Positions 39,421 to 49,651 of a stretch of 64,000 nt of DNA are shown in pieces. The translations under genes were made by a program, and so were the position numbers. This stretch comes from Bacillus mesophilus (GTDB lineage: Bacteria > Bacillota > Bacilli > Bacillales > SA4). The stretch lies in assembly GCF_011008845.1 (NCBI RefSeq), contig NZ_JAAIWM010000002.1:372001-436000 (forward strand). Direction: 5' to 3'. Positions within the stretch are counted from its first letter, which is position 1. Every line of letters starts with the position of its first letter. The notes under the pieces are model-generated. The model did not search any database, was not told the origin of the DNA, and was given only the letters and a program-made list of their open reading frames with translations.

Positions 39421-39451
39421 AAAAATGTCCCTCATCATATTGATGAAGGAC
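39421..39451 (-). terminator. lipM terminator
   Basis: Stem GTCC-C-TCATCA / TGATGA-A-GGAC with one mismatch at 39427-39451, followed on the minus strand by a T run (39421-39425). Confidence 0.75.
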
Positions 39452-39480
39452 AACAACTTAAAAATAATAGCAACTCTTCC

Positions 39481-40317
39481 TTATCTTCTAAAATTCCAGT
39501 CATCACTTTCATATTTGGTCTTTGCAATCTCTTCTACTTCGGCTCGTTCCTGGGGTGATAACTCATAAGGAACGAGTTCAATCTGTAGCCCTTTTTCAAA
39601 TCCTTGCTTAAAGGCATCAACTGCCTCCTCTATAGAAACAGGAGTTTCACGTAAAGCATTAATAGTAACTGCCTTATTTTTGAAGTTTTTCTGCATTCTT
39701 TCCTTCACTCGTTCATTTGAGTACTTAAATAAATTGAATAGTAAATCCTCGTCTAGATCTAGTAAGATTGCACCGTGTTGTAAAATGACTCCCTTTTGCC
39801 TAGTCTGGGCACTTCCAGCCACTTTGCGTCCTTCTACGACTAGCTCGTACCAGGAAGGTGCGTCAAAACAAACTGCCGATCTCGGATTTTTCAAGCTCTC
39901 TTTTTCATCATCTGTCATTGGAACCGCAAAATAAGCATCTAGCCCTAAAAGCTTGAATCCTTCTAAAACGCCTTCAGAAATTACCCGGTATGCTTCTGTA
40001 ACTGTTTTAGGCATCCCAGGATAATCCTCAGATACAATTACACTATATGTAAGCTCCTGATCGTGTAGGACACCACGTCCACCAGTTGGTCTTCTTACAA
40101 ATCCAAGATTATGTTTTCGAACCATTTCTAAATCTATTTCCTTGTCTACCTTTTGAAAGTACCCAATCGATAGTGTTGCTGGATCCCAACCATAAAATCG
40201 AATCGTCGGAGGAATTAATCCCTTACTGTGCCAGTCTAACAAGGCTTCATCTAAAGCCATATTGAATGAAGGAGAACCACTTCCCGAATAGATATACCGC
40301 CATTGATTTTTTTCCAT
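39481..40317 (-). CDS. lipM: Octanoyltransferase LipM
   Basis: LipM moves octanoyl groups from acyl carrier protein to GcvH in lipoic acid synthesis, which supplies the glycine cleavage system and the keto acid dehydrogenases seen in this window. The 278-residue protein (the same as B. subtilis LipM) has [43 protein letters not shown] with the likely catalytic Cys, and QHGAILLD. The ATG at 40317 after agaggg is preferred to a TTG two codons upstream. Confidence 0.95.
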   Translation of the reverse strand: MEKNQWRYIYSGSGSPSFNMALDEALLDWHSKGLIPPTIRFYGWDPATLSIGYFQKVDKEIDLEMVRKHNLGFVRRPTGGRGVLHDQELTYSVIVSEDYPGMPKTVTEAYRVISEGVLEGFKLLGLDAYFAVPMTDDEKESLKNPRSAVCFDAPSWYELVVEGRKVAGSAQTRQKGVILQHGAILLDLDEDLLFNLFKYSNERVKERMQKNFKNKAVTINALRETPVSIEEAVDAFKQGFEKGLQIELVPYELSPQERAEVEEIAKTKYESDDWNFRR

Positions 40318-40399
40318 ATTCAACCCTCTTTACTTTAGTCATGCCTTGTATTAGTCTATCAAAGTTAATCAAATTTTTAAAAGAAAATATAAAAGTGCT

Positions 40400-40427
40400 T
40401 TGAATCTTATGACTACCCTACTATAAT
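40400..40427 (+). promoter_or_regulatory. Sigma-A-type promoter of yqhL
   Basis: TTGAAT (40400-40405) and TATAAT (40422-40427) are separated by 16 bp, about 100 bp before the yqhL start. Confidence 0.6.
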
Positions 40428-40530
40428 AGAGAGGGAAAAAGAAAACCAAAAGTACCTGAAGCTGGTGCTAAGCAAGAGACTAGTGATAATGTTATACTAT
40501 ATTTTTACAGATAAAAAGGGGTCGATATTG

Positions 40531-40908
40531 ATGCTAGCAGCTTTGTTGATATTACTTGGAGCAATTATTGCTTATTCCGTTTTTACTTTTTTATATCAAA
40601 GAAAGATTTTAAAGACTTTAACAGAAGAACAGTTTAGAGAAGGTTATCGTAAAGCACAATTAATTGACGTTCGCGAGACAAAGGAATTTGAAGGTGGACA
40701 TATTCTTGGATCACGTAACATCCCTTTATCTCAACTAAGAATGCGCCATAAAGAGATAAGACCAGACAAGCCCGTGTATTTATACTGTCAAAATGGGATT
40801 CGCAGTGGTCGTGCTGCAGCCGTTCTAAGAAGAAAAGGCGTGAAGGATCTGTATCAGCTAAAAGGTGGATATAGATTATGGGGCGGTAAAATAAAAAAGG
40901 GTAAATAA
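40531..40908 (+). CDS. yqhL: Membrane-anchored rhodanese-like protein YqhL
   Basis: The 125-residue protein has one N-terminal membrane segment (about 1-20) and a rhodanese domain with LIDVRETKEFEGGHILGSRNIP and the active-site loop LYCQNGIRSGRA. It may move sulfur or protect against oxidants; the true substrate is unknown. The frame is open from 40465, but the ATG at 40531 after aagggg gives the family N-terminus. It is divergent from lipM as in B. subtilis. Confidence 0.88.
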   Translation: MLAALLILLGAIIAYSVFTFLYQRKILKTLTEEQFREGYRKAQLIDVRETKEFEGGHILGSRNIPLSQLRMRHKEIRPDKPVYLYCQNGIRSGRAAAVLRRKGVKDLYQLKGGYRLWGGKIKKGK

Positions 40909-40920
40909 AATAATCGGCTA

Positions 40921-40956
40921 AAATAGATTCTTGAAATCAAGGATCTATTTTTTTTG
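40921..40956 (+). terminator. yqhL terminator
   Basis: Stem AAATAGATTCTTG / CAAGGATCTATTT with one mismatch followed by a run of T residues. Confidence 0.82.
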
Positions 40957-41084
40957 TTAATTAACGTACGTAGCCCTATCTAAAAACTGTAATCACTTTT
41001 TAATGTAAAAGGAGGAAATGAGCTATTTATGTAGTATTATACATATATTATAAATCTTTCTGGAAAACATTAGGCGGTGTAAGC

Positions 41085-42230
41085 ATGACAGTAGAAGAAA
41101 GACTTTGTGAATATTTAGAAGCTCATTACGAAGAATTTTTACTAAGATGGTCAAGTACTATCCTTATATCTAATTCTGATCCATATAAAGATATTTTAAT
41201 CTCCAACGGCCAGAGAATGTTTGAGCTCATCACTGCTTTTTTAAGAAATGAATTCAATGAAGACCAACTTAAGATGCTAGCATTTAAGGTGGCAGAAGAA
41301 AGAGCACACGCTGGGGTTAATATTGGTGAATTTATCTATAATGTAAATACAGGACGAAGTGAAATCTTTAAACATCTTGATGACTCCCAGATTCCGTTAA
41401 ATGAACTTCAACCGATTATCAATCATATTAATACCTGGTTTGATGAATTTATTTATCATGCTGTGAAGAAATATACAGATATAAAAGATCAGGACTTAAA
41501 TGAGAAGAAATCATTTATTAAACAAACTCACCAAGATCGTCTAACCCTATTAGGTCAGATGGCCTCTAGCTTTGTTCATGAATTTAGGAATCCACTTACA
41601 TCGATTACTGGATTTATCAAGCTACTACAAAGAGAAAACCCTAACCTTGACTATTTAGATGTGATTCAACACGAGCTGGAGCAATTAAATTATCAAATTT
41701 CTCAATTTCTACTAGTGTCTAAAAAAGAGGTGATTGGGAAGGAAAAAGAAATCGTTTCCTTTGAAAATCTAGTAAAGGAAGTGGAAATGTTTCTTTACCC
41801 TACCATCGTTGATAATAATGTTGTAGTAGATGTAGAAGTAGAACCAGATCTCAAGGTTATGGGGTATCGTGATGAATTTCGTCAGGTACTACTAAATATT
41901 CTAATGAATTCCATTGATGCTTTAAAACTAGTTTTGCACGATAAACAAATTAAGATTCATGGGTATACCATTGACGACCGTGTTTTCCTAGCCATTCATA
42001 ATAATGGTCCTAGCATTCCTTCGGATAAAATCATTTCTATTTTTGAGCCGTTTATTACTGAAAAAAAGCTAGGGACAGGACTAGGTTTATTCGTCTGCAA
42101 GCAAATTGTAGAGAAACATGATGGAGAAATCTCCTGTACCTCTACTCACGAGCGTACTTCATTTATTATTCAGTTAAATTCCTTATCTACTAAAGAATCA
42201 AGTATAAAAAAACCTCATCTACAAGGGTAG
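41085..42230 (+). CDS. Soluble histidine kinase, sporulation-kinase type
   Basis: The 381-residue kinase has no membrane segment. Residues 1-140 form a helical sensor domain resembling the HisK_N/RsbR-type N-terminal domain, followed by a dimerisation domain with His165 in FVHEFRNPLTSITGFIKLL, very like the phosphorelay kinases KinA-KinE, and an ATPase domain with N (NILMNSIDA) and G (GTGLGLFVCKQI) boxes. There is no adjacent response regulator, which fits an orphan kinase that feeds Spo0F. The signal is unknown. The gene is absent from this locus in B. subtilis. ATG after ggcggtg. Confidence 0.88.
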   Translation: MTVEERLCEYLEAHYEEFLLRWSSTILISNSDPYKDILISNGQRMFELITAFLRNEFNEDQLKMLAFKVAEERAHAGVNIGEFIYNVNTGRSEIFKHLDDSQIPLNELQPIINHINTWFDEFIYHAVKKYTDIKDQDLNEKKSFIKQTHQDRLTLLGQMASSFVHEFRNPLTSITGFIKLLQRENPNLDYLDVIQHELEQLNYQISQFLLVSKKEVIGKEKEIVSFENLVKEVEMFLYPTIVDNNVVVDVEVEPDLKVMGYRDEFRQVLLNILMNSIDALKLVLHDKQIKIHGYTIDDRVFLAIHNNGPSIPSDKIISIFEPFITEKKLGTGLGLFVCKQIVEKHDGEISCTSTHERTSFIIQLNSLSTKESSIKKPHLQG

Positions 42231-42242
42231 ATGAGGTTTTTT
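42207..42242. terminator. Bidirectional terminator, kinase gene and gcv operon
   Basis: A perfect 16-bp stem (AAAAAACCTCATCTAC / GTAGATGAGGTTTTTT, loop AAGG). Its left arm encodes the last kinase codons and the stop lies inside the stem, so both convergent units end here. Confidence 0.92.
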
Positions 42243-42248
42243 ACTTCA

Positions 42249-43709
42249 TTATTGCTTTTCAAAGCGTAAGATTGGCTTTCTTGCTGCTGTTGTTTCGTCT
42301 AGACGTTTAACCACCGTGTAATGAGGTGCTTCCTGAACAATTTCAGGATTTTCTTCAGCTTCTTTTGCAATTTGAATCATGATGTTTATAAATTCATCCA
42401 ATGTTTCCTTTGACTCTGTTTCTGTCGGTTCAATCATAATCGCCTCTTCCACATTCAATGGGAAGTAGATGGTAGGCGGATGATATCCAAAGTCTAATAG
42501 ACGTTTTGCTATATCCAGAGTACGAACGCCAAGCTTCTTTTGTCTTCTTCCAGATAAAACGAACTCATGCTTACAATGCTGCTTATATGGTAAATCATAG
42601 AATGGCTCAAGACGTCTCATCATATAGTTCGCATTTAATACTGCATATTCAGTAACAGCCTTTAATCCATCTGGACCCATTGATCGAATATAAGTATAGG
42701 CGCGAACATTAATTCCAAAGTTACCATAGAACGGCTTTACTCTTCCGATTGATTGTGGACGATTGTAATCAAAATGATAACCCGTATCTGTTTTAACTAG
42801 TACTGGCTTTGGTAAATATGGAATAAGATCCTCTTTTACTCCAACTGGTCCAGAACCTGGGCCGCCTCCGCCATGTGGTCCTGTAAAGGTCTTATGAAGA
42901 TTTAAATGTACGACATCAAAGCCCATATCTCCAGGTCGTGCTTTGCTTAATACAGCATTCAAGTTAGCTCCATCATAATATAGCTTTCCTCCAGCATCAT
43001 GGATAATGCTAGCCATCTCTAAGATGTGCTGTTCAAACAATCCTAACGTATTTGGATTAGTCAGCATAAGCGCTGCTACATCAGAGTCAACGACTCTCTT
43101 TAAGTCCTCTAAATCAACTAGACCATTCTCATCAGACTTTACAGTTATTGTTTCAAGACCCGCTACCGTTGCAGAAGCTGGATTCGTTCCATGTGCTGAA
43201 TCGGGTACAATGACCTTTGTTCGGTTGAAGTCTCCATTTGCCTCATGATAAGCACGGATCATCATTAACCCCGTCCATTCTCCATGTGCACCTGCAGCTG
43301 GTTGAAGAGTAACCTCATCCATCCCAGTGATTTCTTTTAAATGCTCCTGAAGGTCAAATAATAATTCCATCGCACCTTGAGCCGTTTCTTCTTCTTGAAG
43401 TGGATGAACATGTGCAAAACCAGCAATTCTTGCAACATTTTCATTGATTTTAGGATTATATTTCATCGTACAAGATCCTAATGGATAAAATCCTGAATCA
43501 ACACCATGGTTTCTTCTTGATAAAGCTGTGTAATGTCTCATAATATCTAACTCTGATACCTCAGGAAGATCCGCATCTTCTGTACGAAGGTAATCAGATG
43601 GAATAACTTCTTCTAAACTTACTTCCTCAACATCTAATTCTGGAAGGCTATAACCGACACGACCAGACTTGCTTAATTCAAAAATAAGTGGTTGGTTTTC
43701 GTTATGCAT
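42249..43709 (-). CDS. gcvPB: Glycine dehydrogenase (decarboxylating) subunit 2
   Basis: GcvPB and GcvPA form the pyridoxal-phosphate P-protein of the glycine cleavage system. The 486-residue subunit carries the cofactor lysine in [17 protein letters not shown] (around residue 270). It overlaps the end of gcvPA by eight bases. Confidence 0.97.
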   Translation of the reverse strand: MHNENQPLIFELSKSGRVGYSLPELDVEEVSLEEVIPSDYLRTEDADLPEVSELDIMRHYTALSRRNHGVDSGFYPLGSCTMKYNPKINENVARIAGFAHVHPLQEEETAQGAMELLFDLQEHLKEITGMDEVTLQPAAGAHGEWTGLMMIRAYHEANGDFNRTKVIVPDSAHGTNPASATVAGLETITVKSDENGLVDLEDLKRVVDSDVAALMLTNPNTLGLFEQHILEMASIIHDAGGKLYYDGANLNAVLSKARPGDMGFDVVHLNLHKTFTGPHGGGGPGSGPVGVKEDLIPYLPKPVLVKTDTGYHFDYNRPQSIGRVKPFYGNFGINVRAYTYIRSMGPDGLKAVTEYAVLNANYMMRRLEPFYDLPYKQHCKHEFVLSGRRQKKLGVRTLDIAKRLLDFGYHPPTIYFPLNVEEAIMIEPTETESKETLDEFINIMIQIAKEAEENPEIVQEAPHYTVVKRLDETTAARKPILRFEKQ

Positions 43710-45048
43710 GACAATCCCCCAATTCCTTTACAAATCGGTCAATCTCGTCCTTCGTTCTTAACTCAGTAATAGCCACAAGCATATGGTTGGCTAACCGCTT
43801 GTCATCTCTTTCTAAATCATATCCACCGATTAGTCCTTTTTCAGCTAACTGAAGGTTAGCTTTTCTAACTGAAACTGGAAGCTTTACAACAAACTCATTG
43901 AAGAAAGGACCAGAAAATGCGATTTCATAACCAGCTTTTTCAAATGCACGTTTTGCGTACTGTGCCTTTTGAATATTTTGAGTAGCAATTTCCTTTATTC
44001 CCTTTTTGCCTAATGCTGTCATTGCAACTGATGCAGCTAATGCGTTTAATGCTTGATTAGAGCAGATATTTGAAGTTGCCTTATCACGTCTAATATGTTG
44101 TTCACGCGCTTGAAGTGTTAATACAAAGCCACGGCGTCCTTCTTCATCAGTTGTCTGCCCTACTAAACGTCCTGGAACCTTTCTCATTAACTTAGTAGAA
44201 ACAGCAAAATACCCACAATGCGGCCCACCAAATTGAGTTGGAATTCCAAACGGTTGAGCATCCCCAACCACAATATCCGCACCAAATTTACCAGGTGGTG
44301 TTAACGCTCCTAATGATAACGGATTACTTGAAACGATAAACATTCCTTTATGCTGATGAGCAATCACTTCAATCTCCTTGAGAGGCTCAATTTGACCAAA
44401 GAAATTTGGATATTGAACAACTACAGCTGCAACGTCTTCATTCATTTGTTCTTTTAGTGCTTCTAAATCCGTAACTCCGTTTGTTACTGGGATCTCAATT
44501 ACCTCTAAACGTTGACCTGTTGCATACGTTTGTAGAACAGCACGAGACTCAGGATGAACTGCCCCGGAAACTAGAATCTTCTTATTTCTTGTTTGTCCTG
44601 CGCTTAAGGTTGCTGCTTCTGCCAAAGCTGTTCCACCATCATACATAGATGAGTTGGCGACATCCATTCCAGTAAGCTCACAAATCATCGTCTGGAATTC
44701 AAATATAGCTTGAAGCTCCCCTTGAGAGATTTCTGGTTGGTAAGGAGTATAAGCAGTATAGAATTCAGAACGAGAAATCACATGATCAACGATTACTGGA
44801 ATGTAATGATCATATACACCAGCACCTAAAAAAGAAGGATTATCTTTAATATTCATGCTCTTGTTTGCTAATTCAGTCAGTTCCTTTAGTAAGGCAGTTT
44901 CAGATTTAGCCTGCTTAATCTTGTATTCACCTTTAAATCTTACACTTTCAGGGATATCTTGGAATAGCTCATCAACAGAATCAACACCAATAGCTTGTAG
45001 CATTTCCTGTTGATCTTGCTCTGTCATCGGTAAATAGCGATGCTTCAT
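43702..45048 (-). CDS. gcvPA: Glycine dehydrogenase (decarboxylating) subunit 1
   Basis: The 448-residue partner of GcvPB; its N-terminal [24 protein letters not shown] and [15 protein letters not shown] segments are conserved in the split P-protein of Firmicutes. It starts 15 bp after gcvT. Confidence 0.97.
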   Translation of the reverse strand: MKHRYLPMTEQDQQEMLQAIGVDSVDELFQDIPESVRFKGEYKIKQAKSETALLKELTELANKSMNIKDNPSFLGAGVYDHYIPVIVDHVISRSEFYTAYTPYQPEISQGELQAIFEFQTMICELTGMDVANSSMYDGGTALAEAATLSAGQTRNKKILVSGAVHPESRAVLQTYATGQRLEVIEIPVTNGVTDLEALKEQMNEDVAAVVVQYPNFFGQIEPLKEIEVIAHQHKGMFIVSSNPLSLGALTPPGKFGADIVVGDAQPFGIPTQFGGPHCGYFAVSTKLMRKVPGRLVGQTTDEEGRRGFVLTLQAREQHIRRDKATSNICSNQALNALAASVAMTALGKKGIKEIATQNIQKAQYAKRAFEKAGYEIAFSGPFFNEFVVKLPVSVRKANLQLAEKGLIGGYDLERDDKRLANHMLVAITELRTKDEIDRFVKELGDCHA

Positions 45049-45063
45049 TTTGGTTCCTCCCGT

Positions 45064-46167
45064 TTACTTTTTTGGACGCTTATAGAATGGAGTTGATACT
45101 ACTTTTGCTTTTAATTTCTTTGATCGAATTTGTACTTCTACTTCTGTATCTAAGCTTGTAAATGATTGATCTAGTATAGCTAAACCAATATTTCTTTTAA
45201 GTGTTGGTGATTGAGTTCCTGTAGTGACAAAACCAATTTGGTTGTCTCCGTCAAAAACCTCATAGCCATGACGAGGAATTCCTTTGTCAATCATTTCAAT
45301 ACCTACTAGCTTCCTAGAAAGACCCTCTTCCTTTTGCTTGAGAAGTGTCTCTTTACCAAAAAAGTCTGCTTCTTTTTGAAGCTTTACAGCAAATCCAATG
45401 CCAGCTTCAAGCGGAGTTATATCTTTTGATAGCTCTTGACCATATAAAGCGAGATTCGCTTCAAAGCGGAGAGTATCACGTGCTCCAAGCCCACACGGAA
45501 GAATCCCTTCATTTGAGCCAGTCTCTAAGATCTTATGCCAAAGAGTAGTTGCGTCATTAGTGTTGCAATAGATCTCAAAACCGTCCTCACCTGTGTATCC
45601 AGTACGTGATACCAACGCCTTTAGTCCATCAAGTTCAACATCTTCCTTGAAGCTGAAGAAGCCAATTTCATTTAATGGTGTTGTCGTCATTTTTTGTAGG
45701 ATCGTTTCTGCTAAAGGACCTTGTATCGCTAACTGTGCAGTAAGCTCTGATACATTAGTAAGCTCTACTTCCCCAAATAAATGAGACTGAAGCCATTCAA
45801 AGTCTTTGTCAATATTTGAAGCATTTACAACAAGTAAATAGTCCTGATCTGCTCTTTTATAAATAAGTAAATCATCGACAGTTCCACCGTTTTCATAACA
45901 CATTGCTGTATATTGTGCTTTTCCATCTACAAGTTTTGAGACATCATTTGTCATCATCTTTTGTAAGAAATCTAAACTTCCAGGGCCTTTTACTTCAAAT
46001 TCCCCCATATGAGAAACATCAAATAATCCTGCGCGCTCTCGAACGGCTTCATGCTCTTCTTTAATACTTGAAAATTGAACGGGAAGCTCCCACCCACCAA
46101 AGTCTATCGTTTTTCCTCCATATTCTTTGTAGGCTTCGAATAAAGGTGTACGCTTAAGCTGGGACAT
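45064..46167 (-). CDS. gcvT: Aminomethyltransferase (glycine cleavage T-protein)
   Basis: The 367-residue T-protein passes the methylene group from the lipoyl H-protein to tetrahydrofolate and releases ammonia. [43 protein letters not shown] and the folate-binding [13 protein letters not shown] are present. ATG after aaggagg. A glycine riboswitch lies upstream, so the operon should turn on when glycine is abundant. Confidence 0.97.
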   Translation of the reverse strand: MSQLKRTPLFEAYKEYGGKTIDFGGWELPVQFSSIKEEHEAVRERAGLFDVSHMGEFEVKGPGSLDFLQKMMTNDVSKLVDGKAQYTAMCYENGGTVDDLLIYKRADQDYLLVVNASNIDKDFEWLQSHLFGEVELTNVSELTAQLAIQGPLAETILQKMTTTPLNEIGFFSFKEDVELDGLKALVSRTGYTGEDGFEIYCNTNDATTLWHKILETGSNEGILPCGLGARDTLRFEANLALYGQELSKDITPLEAGIGFAVKLQKEADFFGKETLLKQKEEGLSRKLVGIEMIDKGIPRHGYEVFDGDNQIGFVTTGTQSPTLKRNIGLAILDQSFTSLDTEVEVQIRSKKLKAKVVSTPFYKRPKK

Positions 46168-46270
46168 ACTGTTCCTCCTTTGTATATGTAACCAAGTTTT
46201 TCAATAGCCATAAAGCAAAATAATGTTCAGTCTATATGTCTCCCGTTCTCTTATCTTGCTCAAAAAGACA

Positions 46271-46315
46271 AAAAAAGGACAGAGATATCCATATAAAATG
46301 AATAGTCTCTGTCCT
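46271..46315 (-). terminator. Terminator of the glycine riboswitch expression platform
   Basis: On the minus strand AGGACAGAGA / TCTCTGTCCT (46306-46315 with 46276-46285) is followed by a T run. The left arm directly follows aptamer 2, so glycine binding can compete with the hairpin. Confidence 0.88.
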
Positions 46316-46551
46316 GGCACCTGAAAGTTTTGCGTTAGCATTTCCTCTTTGGTGGTTCATCTGATAGGCGTTATGAACTCTCTCCAGAGTAGCGTCAAAC
46401 AAGAGTCTTTTTGCCTGAGAGATTCACGATATTTTTCGCTTGCTCCTTCGGCGCTACTGGTAAAACTTTTAACAAAAAATACACGTCATTTTTGTGATTT
46501 GTACTTTCTGTATACTAGTAGTCTCTCCTCTAGTTCTCATTCGCTCATATA
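46316..46551 (-). promoter_or_regulatory. Tandem glycine riboswitch upstream of gcvT
   Basis: Two aptamers can be read on the minus strand. The first contains GCGCCGAAGGAGCAA and AATCTCTCAGGCAAAAAGAC; the second contains CTGGAGAGA, CACCAAAGAGGAAA and ACTTTCAGGTGCCAGGACAG. Both pairs are the conserved glycine-aptamer cores, joined by a short linker. The 5' edge is estimated from the P1 strand. Confidence 0.95.
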
Positions 46552-46747
46552 ATTTTGTTAATTTATGGCTATACTATCTAAAAAGCGAAGTTTTTTCTAC
46601 TAAAAACTATATTTATCCTACCATTAAAACTAGCCTAAGGGCAATACACTTTCATGGCAAAAGCTAACTATTTTTGCTTGTTATGTATTTTTGTTCGAGT
46701 TTAGATAATAAATGGATTTTTATGATCATTTCATATAGGAAATTTGC

Positions 46748-46777
46748 ATGAATTTAATAGGAAAGGATTGTGTTTGA
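46748..46777 (+). CDS. Possible nine-residue leader peptide before yqhH
   Basis: A short ORF (MNLIGKDCV) with aggaa eight bases upstream ends in TGA that overlaps the yqhH ATG (TGATG). The yqhH ribosome site lies inside it. Translational coupling is plausible but could be chance. Confidence 0.3.
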   Translation: MNLIGKDCV

Positions 46778-48459
46778 TGCAGCACGTCGAGGTCATATTT
46801 GATGAGACATGGGAAGAAGAATTTTATAAACGCTTTGAAGATGATGGTCCGTGGGCGCAATGGGATCTTTATAAGCTGGCTTATGAAATCGAGCAGCATC
46901 TTGCAATTCCTGAATTTGAAGGATTACAAGCCCCCAAGCATTTACCAAACTTAGAACCACTACCACATCAATTGGAAGTTGCGAGAAATGTAGTTGAAAA
47001 AATGAATGGAAAAGCTATCCTAGCCGATGAGGTAGGATTAGGGAAAACAATTGAAGCTGGCCTAATTTTAAAAGAGTACATGATTAGGGGATTAGTTAAA
47101 AAGGTATTAATCCTTGTCCCTGCCTCCCTTGTATCACAATGGGTAAGTGAACTTAATCAGAAGTTTTTTATACCAGCTGTTGGTCAAAGAAAAAGTTATG
47201 TGTGGGAGCAATGTGATGTCGTTGTTTCTTCAATGGATACCGCTAAAAGAGCCCCACATCGAGATATTATTTTTGAGCAAAATTATGATCTCATTATCAT
47301 TGATGAAGCTCATAAACTTAAAAACAACAAAACCAAAAACTATGAATTTGTACAAATGTTAAAGAAAAAGTTTTGTTTATTATTAACCGCAACACCTATT
47401 CAAAACAGGATAGAAGAAATATTTAACTTGGTATCACTATTAAAGCCAGGACACCTTGGTAGCCAAACTAATTTCACTGAGTCATATAATGCCAAAGAAC
47501 GGTCTTTAAACAACGATGAACATTTACGTGAACTTGTAAACAAGGTGATGATCCGGAATAGACGTGGTGACACGGGAATTGAATGGCCAAAACGTCATGT
47601 AAAAACCGTTCCTATTGAATTTTCAAAAGAAGAACGCGCCCTATATGACTCCATTAATCAGCATAAGCGCAGTACTCAGGGCAATATTGGTAGTCAATTC
47701 TCACTGATTACTTTACAAAGGGAAGCTTGCAGTAGTCGAGAAGCCGTCTATTATACACTGAAGAACATGCTAACAAAAAGTGAAGGAAGCCCTTATATTG
47801 AAGCATTAGTAAACGATCTAATAAAGAAGATTGAAGTAATAAATTCTAATGCAAAAGCAGAAAAGGTAGTAGAGTTGGTCAAAGAAATCAATGGCAAAGT
47901 GATTGTATTTACAGAATACAGAGCAACTCAGCTTTATTTACAATGGTTTCTTCAACAGCATGGTATCTCTTCTGTACCGTTTCGTGGTGGCTTTAAAAGA
48001 GGAAAAAAAGACTGGATGAAAGAACTCTTTAAAAACAAAGCACAGGTTCTAATTGCGACTGAAGCAGGTGGGGAAGGAATTAATCTTCAATTCTGCCAGC
48101 ATATAATAAATTATGATTTACCATGGAACCCGATGAGATTAGAACAACGTATTGGTAGAATCCATCGACTTGGACAAGAAGAGGATGTTCATATCTATAA
48201 CTTCGCTATCCAAGATACTGTAGAGGAGCATATTCTGAAGCTTCTGTATGAAAAGATCAACTTATTTGAGAGAGTTGTGGGGGAGTTAGATGAAATCCTA
48301 ACTAGACTTGACTTTGGTAATATCGAGGACCATATTCATGATATTTTATCGGCTTCGAAAACAGATGGAGAAATACGTGTGAAAATGGAAAACCTCGCTT
48401 CTTATATCGACTTTGCACAACAAGATGTTGAAAAGGATGAAAACTATGCAGCAACATGA
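46777..48459 (+). CDS. yqhH: SNF2-family helicase-like protein YqhH
   Basis: The 560-residue protein is a Swi2/Snf2-type DNA translocase: Walker A (ADEVGLGKTIEAG, about residue 85), DEAH box, LTATPIQN, and the C-terminal helicase motifs IATEAGGEGINLQFC and RLEQRIGRIHRLGQ. It probably remodels DNA-protein complexes; no methylase or nuclease partner is adjacent. Start chosen at ATG 46777, downstream of ggaaagg; a TTG 11 codons upstream lacks a site. It is divergent from gcvT and overlaps yqhG, as in B. subtilis. Confidence 0.93.
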   Translation: MQHVEVIFDETWEEEFYKRFEDDGPWAQWDLYKLAYEIEQHLAIPEFEGLQAPKHLPNLEPLPHQLEVARNVVEKMNGKAILADEVGLGKTIEAGLILKEYMIRGLVKKVLILVPASLVSQWVSELNQKFFIPAVGQRKSYVWEQCDVVVSSMDTAKRAPHRDIIFEQNYDLIIIDEAHKLKNNKTKNYEFVQMLKKKFCLLLTATPIQNRIEEIFNLVSLLKPGHLGSQTNFTESYNAKERSLNNDEHLRELVNKVMIRNRRGDTGIEWPKRHVKTVPIEFSKEERALYDSINQHKRSTQGNIGSQFSLITLQREACSSREAVYYTLKNMLTKSEGSPYIEALVNDLIKKIEVINSNAKAEKVVELVKEINGKVIVFTEYRATQLYLQWFLQQHGISSVPFRGGFKRGKKDWMKELFKNKAQVLIATEAGGEGINLQFCQHIINYDLPWNPMRLEQRIGRIHRLGQEEDVHIYNFAIQDTVEEHILKLLYEKINLFERVVGELDEILTRLDFGNIEDHIHDILSASKTDGEIRVKMENLASYIDFAQQDVEKDENYAAT

Positions 48460-49261
48460 TATTCACCGATTTTTAGAACGTTATTTTATTGCAAACGAAT
48501 GTGAGATTCTTGAAAATGCCGTTGGTTATTTAGACGTGCAATTAACAATAGATTTAGATAAGGAATTGATGAATCGTCCCTTTTATTGGCATTACTTAGA
48601 AAAAACCGGGGGTACACCAAATCCTGCTAAATTATCTTTTATTACTGATCCTACTAGAGAGATGGTTGATAGGAAAGGAGAGCCTGTTTATTTTGGCTCT
48701 CCTCGACTACATCAAATCTTCCAATCCACAAAAAAACTAGCAGGTTATATCCGACTATATGAACAGGTGAAACAAACAAATTTTACTCAAAAGAGTACAC
48801 CTTTGCACCCATGGCTTGGTTTGAATCTTAAGATATCTTATCAATCCGATCAAACACGAGATGTCATTTTATCAGTTGGCTTAAGTCTGATAAACGGAAT
48901 GATCATTGACCACTTCCAAGACCAGCTTGTGAGTTTAGATTTAACACCCAAAATTCCTGACTTTTGTTTCACACTAACGCCAATTATAAAGCCACAAAGT
49001 GGGATAACCCGTGTTAAACAAACGATCCAGTCTATTATTGATCATGACGATCATACCTGGGCAATTGAAGCTAGGGACCGCTGGCAAAAAGATTTAAAAT
49101 TACTAGATCATTTTTACGAAGATATTGAAGAAAAACCTGAATCCTATGAAGTTGAGAAACAAGCTCTTAAAGAGCAATACGAACCAAAAGTGAAGGTAAA
49201 TATTATAAATGGCGGTATTTTTTATTTATCTCAGGAGGCTGTTCAGGTGAAAAGGCAGTAA
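48446..49261 (+). CDS. yqhG: YqhG family protein
   Basis: The 271-residue protein has no membrane segment or motif I can link to a function. Conserved pairing with yqhH, with a 14-bp overlap here, suggests the two act together. It starts MQQHDIHRFLERYF; the ATG at 48446 follows aaaggatg and is preferred to a start 11 codons upstream. Confidence 0.88.
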   Translation: MQQHDIHRFLERYFIANECEILENAVGYLDVQLTIDLDKELMNRPFYWHYLEKTGGTPNPAKLSFITDPTREMVDRKGEPVYFGSPRLHQIFQSTKKLAGYIRLYEQVKQTNFTQKSTPLHPWLGLNLKISYQSDQTRDVILSVGLSLINGMIIDHFQDQLVSLDLTPKIPDFCFTLTPIIKPQSGITRVKQTIQSIIDHDDHTWAIEARDRWQKDLKLLDHFYEDIEEKPESYEVEKQALKEQYEPKVKVNIINGGIFYLSQEAVQVKRQ

Positions 49262-49299
49262 CGATTAATGTGAAAAATTGGCGCTGTTTTAACACCTCC

Positions 49300-49335
49300 T
49301 GTTGATTTTCGTTACAGGATACTAGTTTCCGTTCC
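49300..49335. repeat. Truncated repeat, copy C
   Basis: The first 30 or so bases match the left end of copy B (GTTGATTTTCGTTACAGGA, then TTTCCG), after which the similarity stops. It lies exactly where B. subtilis carries sinI-sinR and tapA-sipW-tasA. Confidence 0.65.
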
Positions 49336-49383
49336 ATTACACTCTGGGTTTATATCAAAATTACCAATCTCTAAGTAAAAGCA

Positions 49384-49423
49384 AAAAAGTAGGAAAGCTT
49401 GGTTTCAAGCTTTCCTACTTTTT
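49384..49423 (-). terminator. Terminator after yqzE
   Basis: A perfect 18-bp stem (49384-49401 with 49406-49423; core GTAGGAAAGCTTG) with T run; the yqzE stop codon lies within the stem. It closes the comG-aroK-yqzE block and could also stop yqhG from the other side. Confidence 0.9.
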
Positions 49424-49609
49424 ACGTTGTTTCTTTTCCTTTTTCATATACAACATAAATCCAAGCGGTACGATTCCAAACCACCGTGATAATAGTGGTG
49501 GCTGTGTAGACTTACGGTCTTGCTTTGTTTGGATGCGCTGTTGTTTTGGCTTATCCAAATAAGTAACAAATTGTTGAGTCAGATATTTAATAAAATCATT
49601 TAATGTCAT
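49415..49609 (-). CDS. yqzE: YqzE family protein
   Basis: This 64-residue basic protein has one hydrophobic stretch (about 42-55) and starts MTLNDFIKYLTQQFVTYLDKP, as YqzE does. Located just downstream of the comG operon and aroK. Function unknown. Confidence 0.85.
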   Translation of the reverse strand: MTLNDFIKYLTQQFVTYLDKPKQQRIQTKQDRKSTQPPLLSRWFGIVPLGFMLYMKKEKKQRKK

Positions 49610-49651
49610 TACAAACCACCTAATTTTAAGCTTTTACTAGTATAGTCTGTA

